Origin: Streptomyces pacificus
GTDB taxonomy: Bacteria > Actinomycetota > Actinomycetes > Streptomycetales > Streptomycetaceae
Direction: 5' to 3'
Length of the DNA stretch: 64,000 nucleotides
NCBI RefSeq assembly: GCF_011766325.1
Contig: NZ_BLLG01000003.1
Location: forward strand, 186,001 to 250,000
In this document: positions 29,109-41,627 of the stretch, piece by piece
Layout: every line of letters begins with the position of its first letter
Numbering within the stretch: the first letter of the stretch is position 1
Program-made: the position numbers and the translations under genes
Notes under the pieces: generated by a model
Seen by the model: only the letters and a program-made list of their open reading frames with translations
What the model was told of the DNA's origin: nothing
Database searches by the model: none

Positions 29109-29933
29109 ATGGTGACGTCCGCGACGCGACCGCTGCCCAACTCCCGCACCGAGCCGGACGGTTCGGCCGTGATCCGGGTCCTCGGCTACAACATCCGCTC
29201 CATGCGCGACGACGAGGACGCCCTCGCCCGCGTCATCCGCGGCTGCCGGCCCGATCTCGTCTTCGTCCAGGAGGCACCTCGCTTCTTCCGGTGGCGCAAG
29301 CACCTCGCCCGACTCGCGGCCAAGAGCGGGCTGGTGGTGCTGGGCGGCGGGGCGACCGCCGCGGGCCCGGCGCTGCTGTGTTCGCTGCGGGTGAGGGCCG
29401 AGCGCACCGAGGACGTTCTGCTTCCGCTCACTCCCGGGCTGCACCGGCGCGGCTTCGCCACCGCCGTGGTGCGTATCGGGGCGGCCCGGATCGGGCTGCT
29501 CAGCTGCCATCTCAGTCTGCGGGCCGACGAGCGCCACAGCCAGGCCGGAATGCTGCTCGACCGTCTGGCCGCGATGGACGTGCCGCACGCGATCGCCGCG
29601 GGCGACGTCAACGAGCGGCCCGGCGGGCGCAGTTTCCGGCGCCTGGCCGCCGCGCTCCGGGACGCCCGGGCCGTCAGCCCCTGGGGCGGCGAGTACACCT
29701 CGACTCCCGCGGACCCGCACCAGCGGATCGACGCGGTCTTCGTGACCCCGGGCATCGAGGTACTCGGCTGCGGCGTACCCGCGGGGCTCCCCGGAGTCGG
29801 CGAGGCGGACCTGGAGGCGGCCACGGACCATCTCCCGGTCCTGGCCGCCCTGCGGGTGCCCGCTCCGCCCCCGGCCTCCGCGACCGGTCCGGCCCCCGGG
29901 CAGGGCCCGCACGGCCACGCGCGAACCGGCTGA
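29109..29933 (+). CDS. Endonuclease/exonuclease/phosphatase (EEP) family protein
   Basis: A 274-residue protein with the EEP fold: YNIRSM near the start, FVQEAP for the metal-binding glutamate, LLSCHLSL, AAGDVNE and a final TDHLP. These correspond to the DNase I/exonuclease III catalytic residues. It could be a nuclease or phosphodiesterase. No signal peptide is evident. ATG 29109 is eight bases after TATCTT (29096-29101), so it may be leaderless; a TTG at 29100 is an unlikely alternative. Confidence 0.85.
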   Translation: MVTSATRPLPNSRTEPDGSAVIRVLGYNIRSMRDDEDALARVIRGCRPDLVFVQEAPRFFRWRKHLARLAAKSGLVVLGGGATAAGPALLCSLRVRAERTEDVLLPLTPGLHRRGFATAVVRIGAARIGLLSCHLSLRADERHSQAGMLLDRLAAMDVPHAIAAGDVNERPGGRSFRRLAAALRDARAVSPWGGEYTSTPADPHQRIDAVFVTPGIEVLGCGVPAGLPGVGEADLEAATDHLPVLAALRVPAPPPASATGPAPGQGPHGHARTG

Positions 29934-30144
29934 GCGAGCGCGTTCCGCGAACGCGGCTCCGTCCGCCCGCAGGCCGCGAGGGACTCTGCCGCACCCCCTC
30001 ATGTCCGCGTCAGGAGGCCTTCGCCCCGTCGTGACGCCCGGCTCGCCCGGCACCGGCTCGGGGCGTTCCCGAGCCGACCGCGCAGGCCCACGGCAAGGCC
30101 GGTGCTGCGCCTTGCGATCCACCGCACCGAAGGCCGTTCGGCCC

Positions 30145-30165
30145 GGCCGGGCAGGCCCTGCCCGG
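30145..30165. terminator. Near-perfect palindrome between convergent genes
   Basis: GCCGGGCAGG (30145-30154) and its complement (30156-30165) flank one base. It lies between the EEP gene and the convergent membrane protein gene, where a shared terminator would be expected. The rest of 29934-30227 shows no gene. Confidence 0.4.
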
Positions 30166-30227
30166 CGCGGTGCCCGTCCACCGCGCCGGACGCCGCTCCC
30201 CGCGCGCCGACCCTGCTGGACGCGCCT

Positions 30228-30845
30228 CTAGACGACCGCCCCGCGGCCCGGGTCGTCGTCCTCGTCGTCCCCGTGGGACATCCGCGCCACCAGTGTGGCG
30301 AAGCCGCCCAGGAAGCCGCCGACGCCGAGCGTGGTCAGCCACCAGGTCATGTCCCACCGCAGGATCACGGCGAACAGCAGCAGCACGGGCCCGCCGATCA
30401 CCGCCAGCCAGGCGAACTTCGCGGTCGTGTCGGCCTCCGGCAGCGGCGGGGGCTCCGGCGGTACGAAATGGCCCTCGTCGCCGTCGTCAGACCCTTCGCC
30501 GCTGGGCTCGGCGATCGTGTAGTCGCGCGGCCCCCCGCCCACCCCGGGCGCGAACACGACGGAGCTGCCCAGCGGCTTCTCCGGCCGTGGGCCCTCGTCC
30601 TCCTCGCTGCTCCCGCCCTCGCCCCCGTCCGCACGGTCACCGGCCCCTCCGTCCGGCCCGTCGTTCCGGACGGCCTTCTGCAGGCCCGCGAGGTCCTCCA
30701 CCGACTTGAACGGCCTCGCCCCCGGCGGGTCCGCGGGCTCCTGCCCGTAGCCCGCGACGATCGCGGCCCAGACGGCCTCCTCGTCGACGGGTTGCGGCTC
30801 CCGGTCCCGGTCCCGGTCCCGGTCCGCGTCGTGCTGCTCAGCCAC
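30228..30845 (-). CDS. Membrane protein with acidic cytoplasmic domain, unknown function
   Basis: A 205-residue protein with a charged N-terminus (an Asp-Arg alternation, then PVDEEAVWAAIVAGYG), a long acidic low-complexity middle and two C-terminal membrane helices (about 140-160 and 165-185). I do not recognise a function; similar proteins are found next to this hydrolase in other streptomycetes. Start GTG 30845 overlaps the last eight bases of the hydrolase gene and has GAAGGGAAG upstream, so the two are coupled. It ends in an acidic tail. Confidence 0.78.
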   Translation of the reverse strand: MAEQHDADRDRDRDREPQPVDEEAVWAAIVAGYGQEPADPPGARPFKSVEDLAGLQKAVRNDGPDGGAGDRADGGEGGSSEEDEGPRPEKPLGSSVVFAPGVGGGPRDYTIAEPSGEGSDDGDEGHFVPPEPPPLPEADTTAKFAWLAVIGGPVLLLFAVILRWDMTWWLTTLGVGGFLGGFATLVARMSHGDDEDDDPGRGAVV

Positions 30846-31617
30846 CGGTCGTGCTTCCCTTCTCGCCGACGCTGGGAGCGAGGCGGCCGATGAACGCGTG
30901 GCTCTCCTCGAAAATCCGCTCCGCGTCGTGGTCCAACGTCGCCACGTGGTAGCTCTGTTCCAGCAGGACCTCCCGGATGTCCGTGGACGACACCCGGCTG
31001 AGGATCCGGGCCGAGTCCGCGGGCGGCACCACATGGTCCTGAGGGCTGTGCAGCAGCAGCATCGGCTGCGTGACCTGCGGGAGTTCGCCGTCGACGAGCC
31101 GGAGGAAGTTCCGCAGCGAGTGGGCGGCGTGCAGGGGGACCCGGTCGTAGGCGACCTCGTCCACGCCCTCCTTCGCGATGTCGTTGGCCAGCCCCCCGGT
31201 GCTCCGCACGAGATGGCGGGCCACCGGCAGCGCGTGCGCCGCAGGTCCGTGCACCTTGTTGGCCGGGTTCACCACCGCGATACCGCTGACGGCGTCGCCG
31301 TGCCTGGCGGCCAGCCGCAGGGTCAGCGCGCCGCCCATCGACAGCCCGCACACGAAGACCTGGCGGTGCTGAGCGCTCAGCGCCCGGAACTCCCGGTCCA
31401 CTTCCGCGTACCAGTCCTGCCAGCCGGTGACCGCCATGTCCTGCCAGCGGGTGCCGTGACCGGGCAGCAGCGGCAGCGAGACGGTCAGTCCGCGCTCCGC
31501 GAGGAACTCCGCCCACGGGCGCATCGACCGGGGGGAACCGGTGAAGCCGTGGCAGAGGAGTACGGCGACCTCGCCACCCTCGTGGCGGTACGGCTCGGCT
31601 CCAGGAAGGACCGGCAC
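30838..31617 (-). CDS. Alpha/beta hydrolase (carboxylesterase/monoacylglycerol lipase type)
   Basis: A 259-residue hydrolase with the oxyanion CHGFTGS motif near residue 22, the nucleophile elbow GLSMGG, the acid in HSPQDHVV and a final histidine in QSYHVAT. This is the Est30/monoacylglycerol-lipase group, which cleaves short- or medium-chain esters. It has no signal peptide. GTG 31617 has an excellent AAAGGAGAT site. It is divergent from the PlsC gene, and M. tuberculosis has a hydrolase at the same place (Rv2183c), which suggests a lipid-remodelling role. Confidence 0.88.
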   Translation of the reverse strand: MPVLPGAEPYRHEGGEVAVLLCHGFTGSPRSMRPWAEFLAERGLTVSLPLLPGHGTRWQDMAVTGWQDWYAEVDREFRALSAQHRQVFVCGLSMGGALTLRLAARHGDAVSGIAVVNPANKVHGPAAHALPVARHLVRSTGGLANDIAKEGVDEVAYDRVPLHAAHSLRNFLRLVDGELPQVTQPMLLLHSPQDHVVPPADSARILSRVSSTDIREVLLEQSYHVATLDHDAERIFEESHAFIGRLAPSVGEKGSTTGG

Positions 31618-31788
31618 CGGGATCTCCTTTCAGGGCGGCCCGGGGGCGTCCCCCGGTGGGCAGATTCACCGTACGCGACGGGACCGGCACCGACCAGGGC
31701 TGAGCCCGCCCGGCGCGGGCCCACCGGGAGGAGCCCGGTCCCGCCAGGGGTTAGGGTCGTCCCGACGGACTCCAGGAAGGCACTCGAG

Positions 31789-32556
31789 TTGATCTACGGC
31801 GCAATGAAGTTCTCCATCGGCGGGGCGCTGAAGCTCGCCTTCAGGCCGTGGGTGGAGGGCCTCGAGAACGTCCCCGCCGAGGGACCGGCGATCCTCGCGA
31901 GCAACCACCTGTCCTTCTCGGACTCCTTCTTCCTGCCCGCGGTCCTGGACCGCAAGGTCACGTTCATCGCCAAGGCCGAGTACTTCACGTCGCCGGGTGT
32001 GAAGGGCAAGCTCACCGCGGCCTTCTTCAAGGGCGTCGGCCAGCTCCCGGTGGACCGCTCCGGGGCGCGAGGAGCCGGCGAGGCGGCCGTCAGGAGCGGC
32101 ATCGAGGTCATCGAGCGCGGTGAGCTCTTCGGCATCTACCCGGAGGGCACCCGCTCCCCGGACGGCCGGCTCTACCGGGGGAAGCCCGGCGGTCTGGCCC
32201 GCGTGGCGCTCGCCACCGGCGCGCCCGTCATCCCCGTCGCGATGATCGACACCGAGAAGATCCAGCCACCGGGTCAGGTCGTCCCCAAGCTGATGAGCCC
32301 CGGCATCAGGATCGGCAAGCCGCTCGACTTCAGCCGCTACCACGGCATGGACCACGACCGCTTCATCCTGCGCTCGGTGACCGACGAGGTCATGTACGAG
32401 ATCATGAAACTCTCGGGCCAGGAGTACGTGGACATCTACGCCACGGCGGCCAAGCGGCAGATCGCGGACGCCGAGAAGGCCGCGAGGGAGGCCGCCAAGG
32501 AGGCGGGGCGGGCCGCGAAGGCGGCCGGCGGGGCGGAGCGGGCCGGCGATCGGTAA
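31789..32556 (+). CDS. 1-acyl-sn-glycerol-3-phosphate acyltransferase (PlsC family)
   Basis: A 255-residue acyltransferase that would acylate lysophosphatidic acid during phospholipid synthesis at the membrane. The catalytic NHxxxxD motif is NHLSFSD (near residue 40), the glycerol-phosphate site is YPEGTRSPDG, and VIPVAMI follows. Start TTG 31789 is chosen because GGAAGG lies eight bases upstream; ATG 31804 would be 23 bases from it. The Lys/Ala-rich helical tail of about 30 residues is not part of the domain. The position matches Rv2182c. Confidence 0.92.
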   Translation: MIYGAMKFSIGGALKLAFRPWVEGLENVPAEGPAILASNHLSFSDSFFLPAVLDRKVTFIAKAEYFTSPGVKGKLTAAFFKGVGQLPVDRSGARGAGEAAVRSGIEVIERGELFGIYPEGTRSPDGRLYRGKPGGLARVALATGAPVIPVAMIDTEKIQPPGQVVPKLMSPGIRIGKPLDFSRYHGMDHDRFILRSVTDEVMYEIMKLSGQEYVDIYATAAKRQIADAEKAAREAAKEAGRAAKAAGGAERAGDR

Positions 32557-32599
32557 CGTCGCCCGTCGGGCCGGACGGACTGGGGGGGGATCGGGGGCA

Positions 32600-33880
32600 A
32601 TGGCCAGGCGCGAGCGGGTCGTGAGGATGTCGGTCGAGTTGCCGCTGTGGCGCGCGCTGGCCGCGTACCGCGTGCTGACCGCGGGGTATGCGATCCTGCT
32701 GCTCGTCTTCACCACCGAGCGGTACGAACGCCTCTGGGTGGCCGTCGGCTTCCTCGCCGTGATGGCGGTCTGGACGCTGGCGACGCTCCCGAGGGTGGCC
32801 AGCGCCGCCGCCTGCACCAAGCGGTTCCTCGGCGCGGATCTCGGCGTGGCCCTCACCGGCATCCTGCTCACCCCGCTCGCCGACGCGCACGCGCAGCAGA
32901 TCGACAGCCCCACCCTGCCCTCGATCTGGACCGCGGGTGCGGTGCTCGCCTTCGCGATCAAAGGCGGCTGGCGGTGGGCGGGCTTCGCGTCCTCCCTGGT
33001 CGCCGTCGCCAACATCATCGAGCGTGGCGAGCCCAGCCGGGACACCATCCACAACGTGCTGCTGGTGTGGGTCGCGTCCATCGCCATCGGATACGTCGTC
33101 GAGGTCGCCCGGGCCTCCGAGCGCACCCTGGCCCGCGCCCTGGAGATCGAGGCGGCGACCCGGGAGAGGGAGCGGCTGGCCCGCGACATCCACGACGGCG
33201 TGCTCCAGGTGCTGGCCATGGTGCAGCGGCGCGGCACGGCGATCGGGGGCGAGGCCGCGGAACTCGGCCGGATGGCGGGCGAGCAGGAGGTCGCCCTGCG
33301 GACCCTGGTGACCGGTGGTCTCGTCCCCGCGTCCAGGGTGTCGGAGGACGCGGCGCGGGGCGCGGTCGTCCGCCTCGTCGATGAGCCGGACGCGCCGGGC
33401 GCCCCGGCCGCGCTCGACGCGGCGGGCGCACCGGACGGCGAGCGGGACGGCGAGCGGGACGGTGCGCGCCCGCCGGTGGATCTGCGCCCGCTGCTCGCGC
33501 CGCGGCCCGGCAGCCGGGTCACCCTGTCCGAGCCGGGCGCCCCGGTGCTGCTCCCGGCGCGCACGGCGGGGGAGCTCGCGGCCGCTGTCGGTGCCGCACT
33601 GGACAATGTCCGCAGGCACGCGGGCGAGGGTGCGCAGGCGTGGATCCTGGTCGAGGACGGGCCGGACGAGGTGATCGTCACGGTCCGGGACGACGGGCCG
33701 GGGATCCCGGAGGGACGGCTCGCCCAGGCCGAGGGCGAGGGGCGGCTCGGTGTCGCGCTCTCGATCCGCGGCAGGCTGCGGGACATCGGCGGCACCGCGG
33801 AGCTGCTCTCGGTGCCGGGGCAGGGTACGGAAGTCGAGTTGACGGTCCCGAGGGGGACCCGGGGGAAGGCCAGAGGATGA
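32600..33880 (+). CDS. macS: MacS-type sensor histidine kinase (DUF5931)
   Basis: A 426-residue membrane kinase. The first 170 residues form the DUF5931 membrane sensor with about five helices. The dimerisation box has His198 in ARDIHDGVLQ, and the ATPase domain shows a DNVRRHAG N-box and DDGPGIP. The order macS-macR-pfkA corresponds to S. coelicolor SCO2121-SCO2120-SCO2119, where MacRS affects morphogenesis and actinorhodin. The ligand is unknown. Its stop overlaps the macR ATG. A run of eight G precedes the start (32583-32590). Confidence 0.9.
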   Translation: MARRERVVRMSVELPLWRALAAYRVLTAGYAILLLVFTTERYERLWVAVGFLAVMAVWTLATLPRVASAAACTKRFLGADLGVALTGILLTPLADAHAQQIDSPTLPSIWTAGAVLAFAIKGGWRWAGFASSLVAVANIIERGEPSRDTIHNVLLVWVASIAIGYVVEVARASERTLARALEIEAATRERERLARDIHDGVLQVLAMVQRRGTAIGGEAAELGRMAGEQEVALRTLVTGGLVPASRVSEDAARGAVVRLVDEPDAPGAPAALDAAGAPDGERDGERDGARPPVDLRPLLAPRPGSRVTLSEPGAPVLLPARTAGELAAAVGAALDNVRRHAGEGAQAWILVEDGPDEVIVTVRDDGPGIPEGRLAQAEGEGRLGVALSIRGRLRDIGGTAELLSVPGQGTEVELTVPRGTRGKARG

Positions 33881-34566
33881 CGGAGACGAGCGGGGCGGTC
33901 CTGCGGGCCGTGCGGGTCATGGTCGTGGACGACCATCCGATGTGGCGGGACGCGGTCGCCCGCGATCTGGCCGCGGCCGGCTGCGAGGTGGTGGCGACCG
34001 CGGGCGACGGTCCGCAGGCGGTGCGCCGCGCCAGGGCCGCGGCGCCCGACGTCCTGGTGCTGGACCTCAACCTGCCGGGGATGCCGGGCGTCCGGGTGTG
34101 CCGGGAGCTCGTCGGAGCGGACTCGGCCCTGCGGGTCCTGGTGCTTTCCGCCAGCGGGGAGCACGCCGATGTGCTGGAGGCGGTGAAGTCGGGGGCGACC
34201 GGCTATCTGCTGAAGTCGGCCAGTACGGAGGAACTGGTCGACGCCGTGCGGCGCACCGCGGCAGGCGAGCCGGTGTTCACCCCCGGCCTCGCGGGGCTGG
34301 TGCTGGGGGAGTACCGGCGGCTGGCGGGCGAGCCCGTGCCCGCGGCGGGACCGGGCGATCCTTCGGCACCGCGGCTCACCGACCGGGAGACCGAGGTGCT
34401 GCGTCTGGTGGCCAAGGGCCTGTCGTACAAGCAGATCGCGGAGCGGCTGGTGATCTCGCACCGCACGGTGCAGAACCATGTGCAGAACACCCTGGGCAAG
34501 CTCCAGCTGCACAACAGGGTGGAGCTGGTGCGCTACGCGATCGAGCGCGGCCTCGACGACGTCTGA
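33877..34566 (+). CDS. macR: MacR-type NarL/LuxR response regulator
   Basis: A 229-residue regulator: an N-terminal receiver (VVDDHP; phospho-acceptor Asp63 in LVLDLNLP; Lys in YLLKSAS) and a C-terminal LuxR helix-turn-helix (LTDRETEVLRLVAKG and VISHRTVQNHVQN). It is the cognate partner of MacS through an ATGA overlap. Known MacR regulons concern membrane proteins and development in S. coelicolor; I did not find a clear full MacR palindrome in this window. Confidence 0.92.
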   Translation: MTETSGAVLRAVRVMVVDDHPMWRDAVARDLAAAGCEVVATAGDGPQAVRRARAAAPDVLVLDLNLPGMPGVRVCRELVGADSALRVLVLSASGEHADVLEAVKSGATGYLLKSASTEELVDAVRRTAAGEPVFTPGLAGLVLGEYRRLAGEPVPAAGPGDPSAPRLTDRETEVLRLVAKGLSYKQIAERLVISHRTVQNHVQNTLGKLQLHNRVELVRYAIERGLDDV

Positions 34567-34742
34567 ACCCCGGGTCGGGCAGTTGTCCCGGCCTCGGTAT
34601 CCGGTCCACTCGATGGAGTGAATCGCCGGACGCCAACCACCGTTCCGCTGACCGGAATTCACCTTTTGCGCCATGCCGGAGTGACCTGCGTCACCACTAG
34701 CGTTGCCGTCGAATGCGGCCATCGACGGCGAAGGGACCTTCC

Positions 34743-35771
34743 ATGCGGGTCGGAGTACTGACCGGGGGCGGCGACTGCCCCGGCCTCAACGCGGTGATCC
34801 GCGGCATCGTCCGCAAGGGCGTGCAGGAGTACGGATTCGAGTTCACCGGCTACCGGGACGGCTGGCGCGGACCGCTGGAGGGCGACACCGTACGCCTTGA
34901 CATCCCCGCGGTCCGCGGCATCCTCCCGCGCGGCGGCACCGTCCTCGGCTCCTCGCGGACCAACCCCCTCAAGACGGAGAACGGGATCCGCCGGATCAGG
35001 GAGAACCTCGCCAAGCACGAGGTGGAGTCCCTCATCGCGATCGGCGGCGAGGACACCCTCGGGGTCGCCGCCCGCCTCTCGGGCGAATACGGCGTCAAGT
35101 GTGTGGGCGTGCCGAAGACCATCGACAACGACCTCTCGGCCACGGACTACACCTTCGGCTTCGACACGGCCGTCGGTATCGCCACCGAGGCCATCGACCG
35201 GCTGCACACCACGGCGGAGTCGCATATGAGGGTCCTCGTGGTCGAGGTGATGGGACGTCACGCGGGCTGGATCGCGCTGCACTCGGGGCTGGCGGGCGGT
35301 GCGAACGTCATCCTCATCCCGGAGCAGCGGTTCGACCTGGACCGGGTCTGCGCCTGGGTCACCTCCCGCTTCCGCGCCTCGTACGCGCCGATCGTCGTGG
35401 TCGCCGAGGGCGCGATGCCCAGGGACGGCGACATGGTCCTCAAGGACGGGACGCTGGACTCCTTCGGGCACGTCCGGCTCTCGGGCGTCGGCGAGTGGCT
35501 GGCCAAGGAGATCGAGAGGCGCACCGGCAAGGAGGCCAGGACGACCGTACTGGGCCATGTCCAGCGCGGCGGCACGCCCAGCGCGTTCGACCGCTGGCTG
35601 GCGACCCGCTTCGGCCTGCACGCGGTCGAGGCGGTGCGCGACGGCGACTACGGGAAGATGGTCGCCCTGCGCGGCACGGATATCGTCCGCGTGCCGATCG
35701 CCGACGCCACGGCGAGACTGAAGACGGTCGACCCGGCCCTCTACGAGGAGGCCGGCGTCTTCTTCGGCTGA
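34743..35771 (+). CDS. pfkA: 6-phosphofructokinase (group III)
   Basis: A 342-residue glycolytic enzyme that phosphorylates fructose 6-phosphate. The GGGDCPGLN loop starts at residue 8, the catalytic TIDND is at 126-130, and MGRHAGW binds substrate. At the positions that separate phosphoryl donors it has Asp104 (GGEDT) and Lys125 (PKTIDND), residues usually seen in PPi-dependent forms. The S. coelicolor orthologue was nevertheless described as ATP-dependent. ATG 34743 follows GAAGGGA (34729-34735). Confidence 0.93.
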   Translation: MRVGVLTGGGDCPGLNAVIRGIVRKGVQEYGFEFTGYRDGWRGPLEGDTVRLDIPAVRGILPRGGTVLGSSRTNPLKTENGIRRIRENLAKHEVESLIAIGGEDTLGVAARLSGEYGVKCVGVPKTIDNDLSATDYTFGFDTAVGIATEAIDRLHTTAESHMRVLVVEVMGRHAGWIALHSGLAGGANVILIPEQRFDLDRVCAWVTSRFRASYAPIVVVAEGAMPRDGDMVLKDGTLDSFGHVRLSGVGEWLAKEIERRTGKEARTTVLGHVQRGGTPSAFDRWLATRFGLHAVEAVRDGDYGKMVALRGTDIVRVPIADATARLKTVDPALYEEAGVFFG

Positions 35772-36161
35772 CGGCAGGCGGCAGGCGGCGGGCCGGGCGG
35801 AGGGCGGCGGACGGGTAGGCGCCGGGCGGTCGACGGAGGGCGGCTGACTGCAGGCGGCGGCGGATCTCGGCGCGCTGTCCGCGCCGGACGCCGGGACCGA
35901 GCTGTACAGCAGGAGCCCCCGGGCCATCCGGCGCTTCCGCCCCGCGCCGCCCTGCCGTCCGCCGCCGCCCCGCCGTCCGCCGCCGCGCCACCCCGGAGGG
36001 CACCGCCAGGGCTCCCGTACGAGCCTCCCCGGGGCCCGCCGGGCGCCCGGCGGGCCGGTACCCGTCAGGGGCGCGCGGGCCCGAGGCGGTCAGGAGCGCG
36101 GCCCGGTGCCTGCCGGGGCGGCCCGGTGCCCGGATCACCCAGGGCGCGGGCGCGGCCTCGC
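35772..36161. other. Intergenic region between convergent pfkA and trpEG
   Basis: The 390 bases are repeat-rich (GGCAGGCGGC-type steps just after pfkA) and include a 24-bp perfect palindrome (36033-36056). No convincing gene is seen on either strand. Confidence 0.6.
36033..36056. terminator. 24-bp palindrome, probable bidirectional terminator
   Basis: GGCCCGCCGGGC (36033-36044) is followed at once by its exact complement (36045-36056), between the convergent pfkA and trpEG genes. Confidence 0.45.
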
Positions 36162-39806
<3,645 letters not shown>

Positions 39807-39868
39807 CGGGACAGACAGGCAGCCGGTAGGGAACCGGTGACGGGGCCGGTGAGGTCACCGGCCAGGTG

Positions 39869-39925
39869 CCGGGTACGGCTGTGGGGCGTGGATCCGTGTG
39901 ATCCACGCCCCACAGCCGTACCCGG
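39869..39925 (+). terminator. 26-bp perfect-stem terminator after aroH
   Basis: Bases 39869-39894 pair without mismatch with 39900-39925 around a five-base loop, and CTTTT follows. It isolates aroH from the iron-regulated bfd promoter immediately downstream. Confidence 0.88.
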
Positions 39926-39955
39926 GCTTTTGCGGTCGGCGGGCCGAGGGTAAGG

Positions 39956-39974
39956 TTAGGTTAGCCTCACCGAT
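39956..39974 (+). promoter_or_regulatory. Iron box (DmdR/IdeR operator) of bfd
   Basis: TTAGGTTAGCCTCACCGAT matches 16 of 19 positions of the actinobacterial iron box TWAGGTWAGSCTWACCTWA. It lies 50 bases before the bfd start, so iron-loaded DmdR1 would repress bfd. Confidence 0.85.
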
Positions 39975-40024
39975 CATCGGGGTGGGTGCCACAGTCGATC
40001 TCGATCCACCAGGAGGTGAACCGC

Positions 40025-40294
40025 GTGTACGTCTGCTCGTGCTTCGGCATCACGGAGAAGCAGGTCAAGGAGCACGCGGAGGCGGGTGCCTGCACCCCCC
40101 GCCAGATCGCCTCGGTGTCCAAGGCCGGTACCGACTGCGGCTCCTGCGTACGCCGGATCCAGGGCATTCTCGGCCGTGGCGCCTGCCCGCGCCGTGAGCT
40201 GCTGGAGCAGCGCGGCGCCGGCGTGCTGTCCGAGGAAATGACCCCGGTGGGCGCGGAGGCGGTCTCCCCCGGCCGGCTGCGCGAGGCGGCCTAG
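40025..40294 (+). CDS. bfd: Bacterioferritin-associated ferredoxin
   Basis: An 89-residue [2Fe-2S] protein with cluster ligands Cys4, Cys6, Cys38 and Cys41 (CSC and CGSC). Bfd docks on bacterioferritin and supplies electrons to release stored iron. GTG 40025 has a textbook AGGAGGTG site. The iron box upstream means expression under iron starvation, when release of iron is useful, and its partner bfr is the convergent next gene. The last 30 residues are not conserved in the short E. coli form. Confidence 0.93.
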   Translation: MYVCSCFGITEKQVKEHAEAGACTPRQIASVSKAGTDCGSCVRRIQGILGRGACPRRELLEQRGAGVLSEEMTPVGAEAVSPGRLREAA

Positions 40295-40313
40295 CCGCCC
40301 CGCCGCGAGGCGG

Positions 40314-40357
40314 CCCGGGCCCTGCCCGGTGGCCGTGCGGCGCGGACGGGGCCCGGG
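40314..40357. terminator. Bidirectional terminator between bfd and bfr
   Basis: CCCGGGCCC (40314-40322) pairs with 40349-40357; the 26-base loop is itself GC-rich. It ends just before the bfr stop codon at 40359, and bfd ends 20 bases before it. Confidence 0.55.
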
Positions 40358-40358
40358 G

Positions 40359-40838
40359 CTACGACTCCGGCTGCTCGATGACCTGGGCGATGTAGAGCGG
40401 CTCCCCGAGCTTCTCGACCAGTTCCAGCTGGGTGTCCAGGTAGTCGATGTGGTGCTCCTCGTCCGCGAGGATCGACTCGAAGATGTTCGCGGACGTGATG
40501 TCGCCCTTGGCGCGCATGACCTCGACGCCGCGCTTCAGCCGGTCGATCGCCTCGACCTCGATCTGCCGGTCCGCCTGGAACATCTCGGTCACCGTCTGCC
40601 CGACCCGTACGTGGAACAGCCGCTGGTAGTTCGGCAGCCCCTCCAGGAACAGGATGCGGTCGGTGAGCACCTCCGCGTGCTTCATCTCGTCGAACGACTC
40701 GGCCCGGGTGTAGGCGGCGAGCTTCGTCCAGCCGAAGTTCTCCTGCATCTTGGCGTGCAGGAAGTACTGGTTGATCGCGGTGAGCTCGGCGGTCAACTGC
40801 TCATTGAGGAAGTCCAGGACCTCGGGATCGCCCCGCAT
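40359..40838 (-). CDS. bfr: Bacterioferritin
   Basis: A 159-residue ferritin-like subunit that assembles into the 24-mer iron store. All ferroxidase ligands are present at canonical numbers (Glu18, Glu51, His54, Glu94, Glu127, His130) as is the haem ligand Met52. ATG 40838 follows GGAAGGAG. It is convergent with its reductase partner bfd. No iron box is seen upstream, as expected if bfr is not repressed by iron. Confidence 0.96.
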   Translation of the reverse strand: MRGDPEVLDFLNEQLTAELTAINQYFLHAKMQENFGWTKLAAYTRAESFDEMKHAEVLTDRILFLEGLPNYQRLFHVRVGQTVTEMFQADRQIEVEAIDRLKRGVEVMRAKGDITSANIFESILADEEHHIDYLDTQLELVEKLGEPLYIAQVIEQPES

Positions 40839-40994
40839 CGCAGCGGCTCCTTCCGCAGGGGTGGCTCAGGCAGGATGCGCGCATCCTCGCACCGTGATCG
40901 AACGCCGTCCAGTAAGTGCCCCCTTAGTGGGAGTTGCCGGAATCGACCCGGACCCGGTCATGACCACCCCTCCCGGTCTGTCACCATTGAGGGC

Positions 40995-41627
40995 ATGGGT
41001 CAGCCGGAGAGCCGGGAACGCCGGATGTCAGCACAGTCCGGGCTGCCTCCGGGGCAGCGCCTTCAGCGCGGCTGGCCGGTCACCCACTACGGCCCCGTCC
41101 CCAGGTTCAAGCCGGACCGCTGGGAGTTCCGGGTCTTCGGTGCCACCGCCGACGGCGACAAGCACTGCTGGAACCACGAGGAGTTCTCGGCACTGCCGTT
41201 CTCCACGGTCGTCGCCGACCTCCACTGCGTGACGAAATTCAGCATGCTCGGGGCCGAATGGGGCGGGGTGCGCGCCACCACGGTCGTCGGGCTGGCGCCG
41301 CCGGCCCCGGCGGTCACCCATGTCATGGTCTGGGCCGAATACGGTTTCAGCGCCAACCTCCGCCTCTCCGACTTCCTTTCCGAGCGCACGATCTTCGCCA
41401 CCCACAAGGACGGGGAGCTGCTCACCGCCGAGCACGGCTTCCCGCTGCGCCTGATCGTCCCGCACCTGTACGCCTGGAAGGGCCCGAAGTGGGTGCGCGG
41501 GGTGGAGTACATGACGGCCGACCGCAGGGGCTTCTGGGAGGAGCGGGGCTACCACAATATCGGCGACCCGTGGAGTGAGCAGCGCTACTCCTACCAGGAG
41601 GAGCCGGGCGACGGGCCCGAGTTCTAG
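40995..41627 (+). CDS. Sulfite oxidase-like molybdopterin oxidoreductase
   Basis: A 210-residue protein made of only the molybdopterin-binding domain of the sulfite oxidase family. The Mo-ligand cysteine is in LHCVTKFSM, and the pattern RWEFRVFG, HEEFSALP, GFSANLRL and PHLYAWKG fits the family. It has no haem or dimerisation domain and no signal peptide, so it resembles small cytoplasmic members with unknown substrate. ATG 40995 gives the family N-terminus (MGQPE); ATG 41025 is the alternative. Confidence 0.87.
   Translation: MGQPESRERRMSAQSGLPPGQRLQRGWPVTHYGPVPRFKPDRWEFRVFGATADGDKHCWNHEEFSALPFSTVVADLHCVTKFSMLGAEWGGVRATTVVGLAPPAPAVTHVMVWAEYGFSANLRLSDFLSERTIFATHKDGELLTAEHGFPLRLIVPHLYAWKGPKWVRGVEYMTADRRGFWEERGYHNIGDPWSEQRYSYQEEPGDGPEF

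Noticed and set aside
31666..34722. Minus-strand frame of over 1000 codons opposite plsC, macS and macR
   Set aside because: It overlaps three confidently identified plus-strand genes and has no recognisable motif.
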